64,000 nt of DNA from Piper betle (GCA_033002965.1 JAURVB010012700.1:1-64000); one strand, 5' to 3'; shown: positions 23,523 through 36,818, counted from the first letter of the stretch. Notes: generated from the sequence alone by a model not told the origin. Numbers and translations: made by a program.

Positions 23523-25692
23523 TTAATACAAGCTGTAACCAAAGTACTGGCTAATGAGAATGGCAAAACCAAGAGCAATCGCCACAAGCGATGAAGCCCA
23601 GGTCAATTTTTCTGTTATCCGAGGAACTCTGTCCTTCAAAGCTTGGCTACAAGAACCAATGAAGACGGTATAGGTTCCCATGGCAATCACAGTTCCAACA
23701 AGAAACATTCCTAAAAATGCAGCCCCAGTTACACGAGATGGAAGGGCAAGAGCAGGCAAGATCATCATTAGGGCATCAGGCTGAAGCCCATGAACAATGC
23801 CAGTGGCAAAAGTTGCCAATCCAATCTTTTTCTTTGCAGCTTCAACATATTCATCCATAGATACCTCACTCTCCCCCTTTTCGAGAGCAACACAAGGTGT
23901 AGGAACTTCTGATGCTTCTCTAATACCCATAGCCCCAATGACAAGCAGGGTCATGCCCACAACTCTAGTACCCCATGTTCTTATCACTTCAATGCGTAAA
24001 CGATCTTTGAGAACAAGGAACAGTAATCCAAAAATGACTTGGCCTGCATCATGACCACAGCCCCAGAGTGCACCTACAGCGGCACTTTCAAGTCTAGAGC
24101 GGCCAATGGAAAGTGGGGCCAAGGCCGCAAGGTGGTCGGGCCCTGACAGTGTATGCAAACAGCCGGCAAGAAATCCAGTCCAAGCACTGCTAAGTAGCTC
24201 ATTACGAATAAGTCTTCCTCCAATGGCAGCAACAGCAGGCCCCCCAGCTCTGGAAGCAGATTGTATGGTAGCAGAGGCTTGAGAGGCTAGGAGAGGCTGG
24301 ATCAAAAGTGTCACTACTGCAGATAGAACTAAAGTCACGCCAAATGGAAAAGTCTGCAGAGCATAAGAATATATACATAGATGAGTCCACAAATTGCACA
24401 AGCGATAAAAACAACTTGAAATTTTATGAAGAAACTTTCAATTTAACGTTTACCAAATTTTAAATAAAATAAAGCATAAATCTGCATTGGCAACATACGA
24501 GCCAATAATCATGACTTAGATAATTAGCAAAGAAGGAAAGGGAACATGCAAATCTACTACCACGTCTTGCTACAATTGAGAAAAGAAAAAATCAGAATCC
24601 AGAGATAGCTGACTATATCATATTTCTAGTTCCTAAACAGATGATCAAAATGGCATTGCAAGTTATCTTCAATGGAAAAAGAAACAGATACCTGAACACC
24701 CCAATGTCGTGAACATTCACTGTCAATTTTCTCTGATCTACACTTCTCGTTAGATTTATTTAACTTCGTGCTGTGCTCAACATTTTATGGACCATTATAC
24801 AATTAATTATCAAGTGGCATAGTTTTGAGAAAACTAGCATCGGATCATTAAAACTAGTACAATCTAATGGAAGGATTAACTCCACATGTCTTTTCTAGTT
24901 CCTTGTCTCCTTGATCTATGCAATCAAATGACCAAGGCAACCTTCTCTGGTGTCTCCTTGCAAAGAAGGATTAATTGATATATTCAAAACAGAGTAATGA
25001 TTGATTTTGTAAATCTATTTGTAGATATAAATTGCATTTCTTTCTTCCTCCATAAACCTCAATCTGTCTTAAACACAGACACAACCGAATCACTCCATAA
25101 ACCAGCTCTCCGCAAGCAGCATGAAAAAATTAAGATTCTTCCACAAACATACCAAAATTCACAATTTGCTCAAAAAGAAAATAAAATCTCTACTTTTCTG
25201 CAAGTAATTTCAACATTCTTCCTCCACAGGAAGTCCGGAAAACCGAAATTCCCAACCTTCACAATCAAAATTCCTCGCCAAACACAAAACACAGCTTTCT
25301 TTTATTATTATCATTTCCCCAAAAACAAGAAAGATAAAAAATCAAACCTTTGGCAACGAAAACGCCGAATTTCTGTCTCCGGCCCCATCTCCACCTCCCT
25401 CCGGCACAATCTCCGGCGAGCATAGAGCAGGGTCGGACGCAGCGCCGGCGAAGCGAACAGAGCAGCTCGGGAACGAAGAAGGCGAAGGTGGGCGGCGCAG
25501 AGTGGAGAAGAGAAGGGCCGGCGTCGGCCTGGGAGTGAGGCGGGGCAGAGAGGCCAAGAGGGAGGAGCTGGGCGAGAGAGGGGCGGTGTAGAAGAGCCTC
25601 TCCATGGCCGCCACCATCGCCGACAAAGGTTGAAACTTTCTTCTCTGTTTTAGAAGAAGATGCAGAAGAGAAAAAGGTTTAAGTTCTGACAT
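23523..25692 (-). CDS. Plastid-targeted high-affinity nickel/cobalt transporter family protein
   Basis: A NiCoT/UreH-like membrane protein, homologous to Arabidopsis At2g16800/At4g35080 as I recall, predicted for the chloroplast envelope or thylakoid; its substrate in plants is not firmly known. Two exons, 25692-25348 and 24353-23523, join in phase 0 (FSLPK then TFPFGVTLVL). From the first ATG it has 391 residues; from Met26 (25617), 366, closer to the usual length and starting a better transit peptide (MVAAMERLFYTAPLSPSSS). The mature part has about six hydrophobic helices. It carries HTLSGPDHLAAL, matching the NiCoT H-x5-DH signature, plus GCGHDAGQ and GIVHGLQPDAL. The frame is intact and splice sites are canonical. 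Its neighbours in Arabidopsis (bZIP19, HIPP25, SBP-RING) are also in this window. Confidence 0.9.
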
Positions 25693-26759
25693 TTTCCCTC
25701 AAATAAATAAACAAAGCTGTTAGCAGTAAAAGTGTGTTTGCTTTTTATCAAAATAAAATTAAGAATATGTAATTCTTACCAACCTTTGCTTGAGATTATT
25801 ATTTAGATCTTGAATTAATTTATTATAAATTGGTTATAATTTTTAATCTATTGGAGTTTAGTGTCAGTGTGTGAAAAAAATCACAACAAATTTGAGAATT
25901 TATTAAGCAGAAATAAGTGGGCATATTTTCAATCGAGAAAATCGTAAATAATATCTACGGTGTTTCACATTATTAGTAATTTAATGACGTAGTTTTAATA
26001 AGAAATTATCTATTTTTAGTTATATAACAATATTAAAATAATTTTAACTTTATGTTGAAAATAAGTGAAAATCTTAATTGAGTAATTATTAATTTTGAGA
26101 AAAAGTATTATTTAAATGATTTATTTATATTTTTTAGTTTAGATGGAATATATTCTAAGTTTTTTATAAAAATAAACAGCCTTAAATATACATCTTTAAT
26201 TAACAAATTTTATCACTAAGTCAAAAATAATAATTTAAAGAAAAATATATATATTAAAATAGAGTTTAATAATTCTTTTGGGATTTCTAATTTAGATAAA
26301 TTTATATGATAAAATTTTCTTAAAAACAGGTAATCATAGTGGTGGATAAAAATCTTAAATTAAATAAATATTAACGGACTGATAAAGATATTGTAAAATT
26401 AAAATTAGTCAACGATAAAAAATATAAATAGACCATCGCTTCAAAGTAAATTTTTTTAAAAAAAGGGAATTTGAAGTTGAAAAGTTGACTAAGAGTACTG
26501 TTAATTGAAGGTACTTAATTATTAAAATTACCAAAAATCTTTAATTTTGGCGCTAAGTAAGCTGACTAATTTACTGGACCCACTTCTAAAATAATTGAGT
26601 AAAGTCGTAATTATCCAAAAATATTAATTTTTTTATAATAAAATAATATAATATAGAAAATATAAATACCCGTCGAGAGTCGATACGTTCCACAATTTTC
26701 CCCCAAATCAATCAATCGCGACCGCCGCCTAGGGTTAGGGTTTCGGCGATCGGCGGACG
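25693..26759. other. Divergent promoter region between Ni transporter and SKP1 copy
   Basis: 1.07 kb, strongly AT-rich in the middle. AGGGTTAGGGTTT at about 26731-26743, just before the SKP1 ATG, is a telo-box of the kind found in promoters of growth-related plant genes. No other feature is seen. Confidence 0.6.
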
Positions 26760-28429
26760 ATGGCGGCGGCGGCGGCGGCGGCGGGGGAACAAGGTGACGC
26801 TGAAGAGCTCGGACGGGGAGGTGTTCGAGGTGGAGGAGGCGGTGGCGATGGAGTCGCAGACGATCAAGCACATGATCGAGGACGACTGCGCCGACAGCAG
26901 CATCCCTCTCCCCAACGTAACCAGCAAGATCCTCGGCAAGGTGATCGAGTACTGCAAGAAGCACGTCGACTTGCAGCAGGTTGAGGACGGTAAGTCCGCC
27001 GACGAGGAGCTCAAGGCCTGGGAGGCCGAGTTCGTCAAGGTCGACCAGGCCACCCTCTTCGACCTCATCCTCGTAAGTCCTTTTTCTTTTTTCTCCTTTT
27101 CCAACTTTGCTCTGATATTGTTTTTTCTTGGTTGGATTGTACTTGAATTGCGGGAAAGTTGTAACCTTTTGGAGATTTGGTTGTCGATTTCTGTGCTTTG
27201 GTGAGATTCTGAAGAGATTATTGTTAGTGTGTTGTAGTTGTTTGTTCATGCAATTTGTAGTGGGTTGGTTGATCAGGTGGCGCTACCTTTTGTTGTGGCT
27301 GTATGCTATGCTAGTTATTGGATGGAGTTTTGGAGATGGGGATGTGGGCTTTTGTTGGATTAGTGTTCTGCGGTGGCGGTGGATTGATTTTGCAGTTTGG
27401 GAGTAGATTGCAATTGGGTGGTGGTAATTTAGTGCGTGGGGGTTTGATTCTCTTTTGTTCTTTCTTTTGTTGTTGTTGTGGTTAATTGCGGTGTTGTTGA
27501 TTGCTTCACTGGATATGGTCGTTTTTGGTTAAAGTCTTGGTGGTAATTTATAGATTTTGGACGAATTGTGCATTATAATGTTTACTAGTGCAGTTATAAT
27601 GTTTACGGGTGTAGTGATAATGTTCTCCTTTTCACCGTGCACATTCAGTGTCATCTAGCCTTACATTCTTCTGGAAAAGTTGTTCCATGAAGTTTTTTAG
27701 TACGATGGAAAGCTTTAAATGAGAAAGCATGTAGCAAGATAAATTGTAGACATTCAGAATCGGCATTTGTGAATTTTGCAATATTAATTTGTATATATTG
27801 TAGACATTCACACATTGTAGTTTTCAATGTAATGTTGTTACTAATTTTTAGCAGTTAGTCTTATGCTTAGTGATGTAAATGATGGATTACTAAGCGATTT
27901 TTTTCTCAATCCGCAAGTGAAATTTTGTTCCACATTGAGACTGAGAGAATAATTGGATGAGAAAATTTGTTGGATGTGGAAATGTCTTTATTTAGAGTAA
28001 GTGCTACTTGCCTGTATAATCTGCTAATATGTGATGAGTGGATAAACTGAATAGAACTTATTGTCTGTTTTTTTGGTTATTGCTTGTGATTGTGGAACTT
28101 GGTCTAATTTAGAAAATGGAGTAATCAGCATGCTTGCTTTTTGGAGGATTTTAATCATGAAAGAGAACTACTTGTAGGGTGTTTGTTGCATTTATGTATT
28201 CCTTTTCCAGCATTATTGGATATGGAGATGTGGGACTATTTTAACGATTTTCCTTTTCCAGGCTGCTAATTTCCTGAACATCAAGAGTCTTTTGGATCTG
28301 ACTTGCTAGACGGTGGTGGACACGGTGAAGGGAAAGACACCTGAGGAGATTCGCAAAACCTTGAACATCAAGAAAGATTTTACGCCTGAAGAAGGAGGAG
28401 GTTCGGAGGGAGAACCAGTGGGCTTTTGA
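26760..28429 (+). pseudogene. SKP1-like (ASK) gene copy with stop and frameshifts
   Basis: SKP1 bridges CUL1 and F-box proteins in SCF ubiquitin ligases. Two exons, 26760-27072 and 28262-28429, keep the SKP1-type intron position (after FDLIL, before AANFLNIK), so this is not a processed copy. Conserved parts: [62 protein letters not shown]. Lesions: a one-base gain in the G run 26783-26787 after a poly-Ala start; TAG at 28307-28309 where SKP1 has Gln (LLDLTCQTV); a one-base gain near 28394 that changes the final [12 protein letters not shown], so the frame ends in GEPVGF at 28427-28429. No normal stop follows NQWAFE in the original frame. A pseudogene is the simplest reading; sequence errors would have to explain three independent lesions. 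Confidence 0.85.
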
Positions 28430-29099
28430 ACGAGGAAATGGAGATTGTTGGCCTCTCTTCGCCACCGTGAGGCAGCTGATATGTGTAAATATGGGGAGGG
28501 TGAATCGGAAGATATGGAAGTGGTTCTTTTTCTGCGGTTTGCAGCCGCTCTCGATTCAACATTGGCATCCCTCGTTACGCATGTCGCTGTTTCAATATGT
28601 TATGTGATTTTGTACTTACCGCCTTTTTGGGGTAAAAGCTGCTGTTAAGATAATTTGCTTATCTTTGAAACTTCTCTTTTCCTCTAAAATTGACCGTAGT
28701 ACAGGTTTGCCATATTATACTCGCATGCCGCCCAATTCCACTCGACGGGGAGTTTCTGTATACAATGATTCATGTTGTCCGCTCGAGCACTGTGCATGAC
28801 AACTGACAATTCCTTGGTTATCGTTTTTCAAAGCCATTTGATCGATAATGTTTGCACCCGATTATGCATTGTTAACACCCGAGACCATTAGAGGGAGTGT
28901 TGAAGGGTTCTTTCCAGGAAGTTTATGTTGTTGGAATGTACATTGCCAGGAAGTTTATATTGCCCAGGTTTGCCATATAATGTTTGATCTCCCTTGTTCT
29001 AACGGTACGATGTACAAGAGCAGCTTACTGTACTAGCTATAGCTCATCCGTTCATTTGCTATATAATTATGGCCACCAGGAACCTCCCATTTTGTGTCG
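28430..29099. other. Spacer between SKP1 copy and subtilase remnant
   Basis: Presumed 3' UTR remains of the SKP1 copy, followed by sequence without a recognisable feature. Short open frames here have no family match. Confidence 0.4.
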
Positions 29100-30297
29100 A
29101 TCTTAGTAATGAAGAAATTTGGCTGACTCTTCTTCTCTGACACTCCCTTGATGGGTAGTTGAGGTGGGTGGTTGAGGTTGGATATCAGATCTGTATTTGA
29201 GTCTCTTGGGCAGGTAAATCCCTCGGGAACAGAGGAAATGAGCTTAACTGTTGATAATTGCTAGCCATAATTGCAAAGGAAGAGCAAATAATCTCCCATC
29301 TCTGTTCATAAACGAGGCCTGGTTGAAGTACCGCAGACGAACTCACTTTCTCAGCTCCATAGTCATATGGAGTTACAGCTAATACTGAATCTTGGGCAAG
29401 AGGAGCTTTTTCATTATTTGTTTGTGAAGCTGCACATATAGAAAAGCAAGTCAATTTGATTACTTTGTTTCTAGTAAGAAATTGTCAATTGAAGCAATTA
29501 CAATCAGTAACAGTTGGTACTTGCCTGTCATTATAGCCGATGTAATGGCCGAGGGGCTCAAATTTGGGTTCCAGGATAAGACTGTGGCAGCAACGCCAGA
29601 TACATGGGGGCAAGCCATGGAAGTCCCAGACAGTAGTTTGAAAGAAGATGGCTTCTGGCCTGCTGGGACTTCAGATGAATTATTTTAACGTATATATGCT
29701 GCAAGAATGTTTACACCAGGGGCAGCAACATCTGGCTGCATGATTAACCAGGAGAAATTTGTTTTCATTTCCAATGCAACATCAATATAATCAAGACAAG
29801 AGAGATATTAACATTAAAATGCTTGCCTTAAGTATGTTTGGTGTTTGAGCAAAGGGGCCTCCGGATGAGAAATGGGCCACTGCTGGTGAATGTTGGTAGA
29901 ATTGTTGCAACTGGGTTTCTAGTATTTCCCAATCCCAATTCAAAGGAAGAGAAGTGTCAGGGCTTTTTTAAAAGAAAATGGAAATTATAAACCGTCCATT
30001 ATAATCAAATAATGAGCATACACATTGGATAAAGCCGGTACACATTCAATCTCTAATTGGAACACATTTTAACCTCTAACTAGAATACACTCAATTAGGA
30101 ATAATTTCCAACAGGGATACATATCCAATTGGAAATACTCATCGGACAAAGACGGTACACTATAAGGAGAGGCTCTCCTTCTTCCAAGAGAGAGAGAGAG
30201 TCTCACTATAAAACCTCACCCCTCATCTCACAGTGAAACACAATATCATACACTCTTCAAATTGTATTTCTATTCAGCTATATATCACCCACAATAC

Positions 30298-30335
<38 letters not shown>

Positions 30336-32815
30336 AAAGAACTATGTAAATACAAAAAGCCAAATATTAAATACTTTCCGTCTTCTACATTTTTGCTCGA
30401 ATTCCTCGTACTTCTTAAAATAACTTTATGTTTTACGATTCTCCGTATATTTGTATGTTTTTTCACATTTATCGTATGACGAGGGATTGTCAACAAGAAG
30501 GATCTTTCCCGAGTTTTGAGGAGGTGAAAGCTATCGTGAATTGATGTAACCTTAGCTAAATTAAAGGCTGCGTTGTTGTAATAGTAGAACATATATATAT
30601 ATTTGAAAGCTTAAAATTTTACCTGGTGGAATTCATGTAAAGAAAAATCCCATCTGCTTCTTGTGAAGACACCACAGTCAGTGGAACATCTCCATAACGG
30701 AAGGCAACAGCTCTTTGTGCATCATTCACCAGCACAATCCCTAGCCTACCTAAACTCTTGACTCCTTCGACTTTAGCCTTCTTCGAATATGAACTGTCTG
30801 AATTATTGCACACCACTATTTTCCCGTTAATTTTACTTCCCTCTAGTGAACCAGGATTGCAGTTACTGAGAGGAATCAAGATGTAAACCATGTCAGCTAT
30901 CAGCAACTTCAGCAATACGAATCTACAACAAAAAAATTCAAGAAGTCTTGAAACTTTCACCTACCTTGCTTCATCCTCAGAAATTGATTTGGATTTAGCT
31001 GACTGGCCATATACAATTGAGTAAACAGGTGACTTTTTCAGGGTGGAAAAATTTATTGACTCTCCCTACAGTTAACATGTTGAATCAACAAAAGAAAAAA
31101 GGATTCAGAAGGAAGCATATAATTTCATATCACTTCCATTTGTCACACATTTTGCAGTTAACAAGCAAATGATGGAATATGTTGTGATACCTTGATGACC
31201 TTGGTGTTATACAAGACAATATCAGACTCGAAATCGCGGTCTACGGTGGTTGCACCAACAGTGAGGATCCATGGAGCAGCATTCACCACACTCCCCTTCC
31301 CCTTATCATGGCCATGATTCCCTGCTGAGCATACAACGACAATACCCTTCTCCATAGCATGAAATGCTCCAATTGCAATTGGGTCATTGGAGAAGTCGAA
31401 GGCCGGTGCCCCAAGAGAAAGTAATAGAACATCCTCTCCATCTATTATGGCATCATTGAATGCTACTAAAATGGAGGAACCACGGCAACCATCAGAAGCA
31501 CAAACTCTATAAACTGCAATTCTTGAAGAAGGGGAGCCACCTTTGGCAGTCCCAACCGCAAGGCCATATTAGGAGGCCCCTTGCACCGGAGCTCCACCTG
31601 CTGTGGAAGCAGTGTGTGTGCCATGGCCGAGATTATCTCTTGGTGTTAGATCATGGTCTTGTTGAGGATGCTGCTGTTGAATCTTTGCAATACCTTGCTC
31701 CTATAAGTTTCCCGTTGATACATATGATGTGATCTAATGAACTGTATAAGAGATGGTTCTAAACTATGATCACAAGTAGATCCATCTTGAAAGCATAGTT
31801 AATGGTGCATAAAATTTGAGTATGTTATGAATGCAGTAGGCTAAGGTACATTGGAATTAGAAGAGCAGGCTATGACACACTTGTTACAGTTAGAAATGTG
31901 AAAGTTGAATTCTTCCATGCAAACTCCCTTCCATTTCTCAGGAACGTCACCAAGCCCTTCATCATTAAAGCTCTCTGATTCTGGCCAAACTCCTGAGCTC
32001 AAGCATGTAAATCATTTATTTCACCACATGAATGACTCAAAAATAAATTGAAGGAAAAAAAATAGCTTCCACTCAAAGTTTGTACCTAATTAGGCCCAAA
32101 AGCTTGGTTAAATACTTGTTAAGGTTCAAATATATTGGATTAAACACGTTACAACTAAGTTGTTCCCCACACCAGTGTCAAGAATGCCGATGATGGTGTC
32201 CTTTCCAGGGGATGAGCTGATAGTACTAGACCCTCCATTGAAGTCTGTCTCGAGCCTGTTTGGTACTGCTGAAAATCCCAAGAGCGAGTTGTGTGGAACT
32301 GCAAGATGGGGTCTCTAAACACTGACACAACTCCTGGCCTTCTCCCAATCTTCTTTGCCTCAGCATCAGACAAACGAGCTGCAAATCCAGAGAAACCATG
32401 TTGGTAGCTGTGCACTATTCTCTGGGCTACAAGGTCTTCATTCCTACAAATCTTTTTATTAGTTAACAACTTATCTAGCTTTTGTAAAAAAAATTAAAAA
32501 GCAAATATGCGTCAACAAACTTAGGATAAAGAATAAGAATTAAGGAAAGATTTTTTATTGGGTGGTCTCTCATATGTTTATAGAGTCGTAATAGGCAAGA
32601 AGGTCAGATTTCATTGAAGTAAAACCAACTGAGGCAAGTAGCTTGGAATGCATGTCTGTTGCAGAAGCACCAGCAGGCATGGAAGGGGCAGCTCCCATGT
32701 ACACAACGTACACATTCTTCTTCTCCTTTTTACCAGCTCTATCCTCCAATACCACACCACCAAGCATGAGCAAGAACATGAAGGAGAACTTGGATATTGT
32801 TAACCTCTCAGCCAT
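29100..32815 (-). pseudogene. Subtilisin-like serine protease (plant SBT), multi-exon pseudogene
   Basis: By family a secreted subtilase with propeptide and S8 domain. Segments on the minus strand: ~32815-32640 (signal peptide and VYVVYMGAAPS), ~32445-32200 (propeptide HSYQHGFSGFAARLS and Asp site GILDTGV), ~31990-31885 (VWPESESFNDEGLG), ~31730-31191 (His site GHGTHTAST), 31075-30965, 30865-30623, 29918-29828, 29735-29526 (Ser site [12 protein letters not shown]) and 29429-~29100. All three catalytic motifs survive. Lesions: a frameshift in the second segment before TDFNGGSS; another near 31660; TAA at 31569-31571 (in GAS-YGLA); TAA at 29685-29687; a frameshift near 29290; TAG at 29261-29263. 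Two consecutive introns use GC donors (GCAAGC after 29828, GCAAGT after 29526). The number of lesions makes a pseudogene nearly certain. Minus-strand TATA: TCTATATAAA at 32901-32910. Confidence 0.9.
30300..30332. repeat. (TA)n microsatellite inside a subtilase intron
   Basis: About 33 bp of TA repeats in the enlarged intron between the segments at 30623 and 29918. Confidence 0.9.
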
Positions 32816-32900
32816 GATATATTGTTCACCTTTTACTAATAAACCAATGCTAATATCTACAGATACATTTGTGGAATGCGGTAGTCCCAACAAATGCTGG

Positions 32901-32910
32901 TTTATATAGA
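32901..32910 (-). promoter_or_regulatory. TATA box of the subtilase gene
   Basis: Minus-strand TCTATATAAA, about 86-95 bp upstream of the subtilase ATG at 32815. Confidence 0.5.
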
Positions 32911-34261
32911 GAAAAGCAGGGACATTTCCATTAGTGGGTCAGCTTGTGGTCTTGAAAGTGATCCCACTCGGTAATCCACCATGCTAGACCTTGCTTTACA
33001 CCACCAGAAGTGCACCATTACTGATAACACGAATCAACTCCTGCTCTCAGATGATTAATTTTTTGGTCACTACTTGTATATAGATAATATATATATACAT
33101 ATATATATATATAGCATAGTCTGATAGATTGGCATGTATGTTTTGAATGAAAGGCTGATGAGAGATTCTTTGTAGATGACATATAGAAGGGGGACTTAGG
33201 GAAGAAAATGGCGAGTGATCACAGATGGGTTTTCTTCATTGGTAAGAAGGTTGATGAGGAGGTTTAATGGAGGTAAGGGAGGGAGAGGAGGAGCAAGATG
33301 ACAAGGAAATGATGCACTCGTGCTAGCATTGTTGGGCGATCCCATGTGTATAAAATCATTTTGTTCGTCACACCATGGACTCTGTAATGGAATATGACAT
33401 AATTGGTTGAGTTGCGCTTGAAAAGCTGTCCTGGCCATTCTCAAGGAGGATGATAGAAAGGATTATGATTAAGTGGGGGGATGATATGCATCTAGATAAC
33501 GGTTAATCATCAAATTATAGATCTTGTCAACAACTAATCGTAAAAATTCTGAAATTTTGTTTCTATCGAATTTGAATATTGCTATGGTTTATGATAAGAT
33601 GAAGTAGAAAAAAAGGAATATGTAATTCGTTTTATTGGAGTTGGAGATAGAGAAAGAAGAAAAGGGGTGAGCTATCCATGATACCTCCCTTGCCGGTGTG
33701 GTTGCTCTCAATGTTTAACATGATCAAATGAAGTTCACGAGAGGGATGGAGTTGAATGTGAAACACATTTCTTTTCTTCTTGAAATGAAGAATGTCGACA
33801 CTTGGGAAGATAAACACGCAGATAAGAAGGATTATTGAATATGAGCAGAACAGCGATTTGGAAGTTGGACTCAATTCACAAGGGATGAATTGAAGTTTTG
33901 GCCATTGAACAGGTAACGAATGGTTAAATTTTTTCTTTTATTGCAGTTCAACAGTACAAGGGGCACCATGGTTATATTTTTATTTTAGTGTTTGTTCAAT
34001 GAAAAAGTAATTGACTTGAACTAACACAACACATGGTGCATGATTAAATTATATATGTTCTTTGTGTCATATATTCTGCAAATCATTATCTTATTTTTTT
34101 GCATAACATTAGCCATTGCCCGAAGGAGAATTATGATCATGAACAGGCACAAACATGAACATGGCTAACCGTGTCCAAACCTGTCAATTCTTCCCAAAAG
34201 AAAATGTCGTCAACACCATTTCTATTCTATGGGAAGAAAAATTGAAGATAAGGAGGGGTAG
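32911..34261. other. Intergenic region upstream of the subtilase remnant
   Basis: Contains a TA tract at about 33090 and two minus-strand open frames of about 80 codons (33196-33438 and 33632-33874). The second begins with a hydrophobic signal-like stretch but has no ATG at its start and no recognised peptide motif. I do not call a gene. An ATGTCGACAC palindrome lies at 33792-33801. Confidence 0.4.
33792..33801. promoter_or_regulatory. ZDRE-like palindrome (ATGTCGACAC)
   Basis: Second match in the window to the bZIP19/23 target RTGTCGACAY. It lies about 980 bp upstream of the decayed subtilase ATG and several kb from any intact gene, so a regulatory role is doubtful. Confidence 0.25.
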
Positions 34262-36818
34262 TGTGACACCCCGATTTTGGTTCACATAAGAGCTGGATCG
34301 GAAATGTCCAGATTGAGTCGAATCATGTCTAAAGCAGCTAGTATATAAGACTCAATTAATAATATAGATCAAAATAAATCACTTGACGTTAAGAGAATAG
34401 AAGTCATGGCTAAATATGCATGAAAACACATCTGATATAAATGAAAGTATGAAAAAAATAGTTTCCTGAGCTCAAGTGTGTGTAGCGTTCATTTTTCCTC
34501 CCACCAAAGCCAACTTAAAATCACAAAACCTACATATATAACAGGAAAAATGTCTTTAACGAGTGTTACTAGTTCAGAAATAACTATTAGTCAAATTGGC
34601 ACAGGAAAGCTGACCTTTCTGTTAAATAAAAATATTTATATACTCATTCATAGGATTTCTCATAATGGCGTAAATTAAGAGCCGTCAACCTCGCTGGACA
34701 TCACCCCTTTCCTATCTCATCCCATGCCTCATCAACTTTAAAAACTATCTCTTGCGCGGGAACATCACTTTCTTTTCCTTTTCGTTCAGGCGTCTACATC
34801 TTCTGTATCACTATTGGCCCTAAGCATAGAGGACGAGTATTCTCATGTATGTGCCTTCAGTACCCTTTAAAAACACAAGTCTAGACATGTGTTGTGTTGT
34901 ATTGCAGTACCCATAATCCTCCATACTTCTCTTAGTTTGAGGAACTTAAAGGTGGAGTTGTTAGGATCCCTCGGAAATAGAATAGACGCTCACTAAATCC
35001 AGAGCCTACTTTAACTAACACATGCCCTCTCTCAAGGAGTGGTTGTCAATTTTCTCCTGTCTCATATCTCACCAGAAAACTCGAGAAAATTATATATAGG
35101 ATTAGGAAGGGATTTATATAATAGGCCTGAAGATAACTTGCAATGGATCTTCTTTTCGAAATCAAACTTGAGGGTCTCATCCTTAAGGGTTATTAATTAC
35201 AGAAGTAAAATATGTCTATATGGCCCGTGTTAAGTGGGGTCTGATAAAATAGTCATTTAACCATCATGCAATCTAGAAATCAAATCAGGAATAGAGTATA
35301 TTGATAAAAACTGAGGAGAGTCTTAACGAACTTGTGGTCCAAGCTCCAAACGTGACGCCTACATTGAAACACATTATTAAGTAAAATACTAATATTTCTA
35401 TATAATGCACGCTTGTGGTGTATACTCACATCATTAATACATCCTAATAAATAAGACACTGCTAAATAAACTTATAATTAAACATATAATACGCAAATCA
35501 AAACATAATAAAAGAAATAACTAATAACAAATAATAAAAATATAAATACATACACTTGTGAATAAATAGATAAATAATACATACATGAAAATATTAATAC
35601 TCAAATCATAAAATAATCATATCATTATATTATATAAATGCATGGCTAAACACGAGTAAATATCATATATATTTGTATTAGTAAATATATACATAAATAA
35701 TTAAATAAATACTAAATTATTCAATAAATTAATAAATAAATAATTAGTTAATCATGAATAATAATAATATTATAGTTATCTAATACGAAACATGTAAATA
35801 AATATAAATAAATAATAACATAAATGTAATAAACAAATAGATAAATAAATAACTATATACAATTTAGTTAACATAAATAAGACTAATATTAATAACTAAA
35901 TATGACATTGATAATAACAAATAATCATTTATATAAATAAAAATATATAAATAATAATAATAATAATAAATAAATAAATAACACTTATAACATCCAAATA
36001 TACTAAATAATGTGAATATACATCTAAATTAGTTTAGGGGTTCTCAAACGGCCAAAAATAAATTAAAAAAAGAGTGGAATTGAACCAAACTGAGTCAACC
36101 TAGGTGAGTCAATTGAGTTGACTCAGCCGAGTCAAGCTGGGCCGGGGTACTGGACGTGGACACGAGCTCATGCAGGTGGACGTGAATGATGAACAGGACT
36201 TGGGTGGCAAATGCGAGTGCAAGTTGGCCCGCGAACACGAGTGATCGGGTTCAACGAGGCAGGCAACGCTTGTCACCGAAAAATGCCAATAGCAATGCGG
36301 CTGGGGGTCACTGTCGGTAGGGATCGACAAAGGGGAGGACAGGGAAGATGCTGGTGGTGACGATAGGTAAGGTCCTGTTGCCGGTTGGCCGAAAAATGAC
36401 TAGAAAGGGGGTGAAATCCCCGTCAGGTGTGGCGGCCTATCTGGGTGGTTGGATCATCTAGAGGTGGCTCGCTGGCGCGGAAAACGACTCTAACGGCGAC
36501 GATGGTGGCAGAAACTTACTATAAAAACGTTGTCTCCGGCGGCAACTGTGGTGACACCAGTGGTCATGAGAGGTATGAATAGAAAGTCTATTACAAGGCG
36601 GTCGTGGGGGTGCCGATTCGGTGGCCATGGGCGAGCTAGAGACTTGCTAGTGGTGAGCCGAAGTGGTGGTGGCGCTAGAGTGGAAGTCATCTAAAATGTG
36701 AGAAAATCTCTAGAAATCAATAGGAGAAAGCTAGGGCTGATATGGACAGCTCTGATCTTGCCACATGATACGATCTAAATGTTCTCCAACTCATGGTTCT
36801 CCCACCTATAGGTATATG

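Noticed and set aside
33632..33874. Minus-strand ORF with a hydrophobic signal-like start, a possible secreted peptide
   Set aside because: Its first codon is not ATG and no CLE, IDA, RALF, GASA or RGF motif is present.
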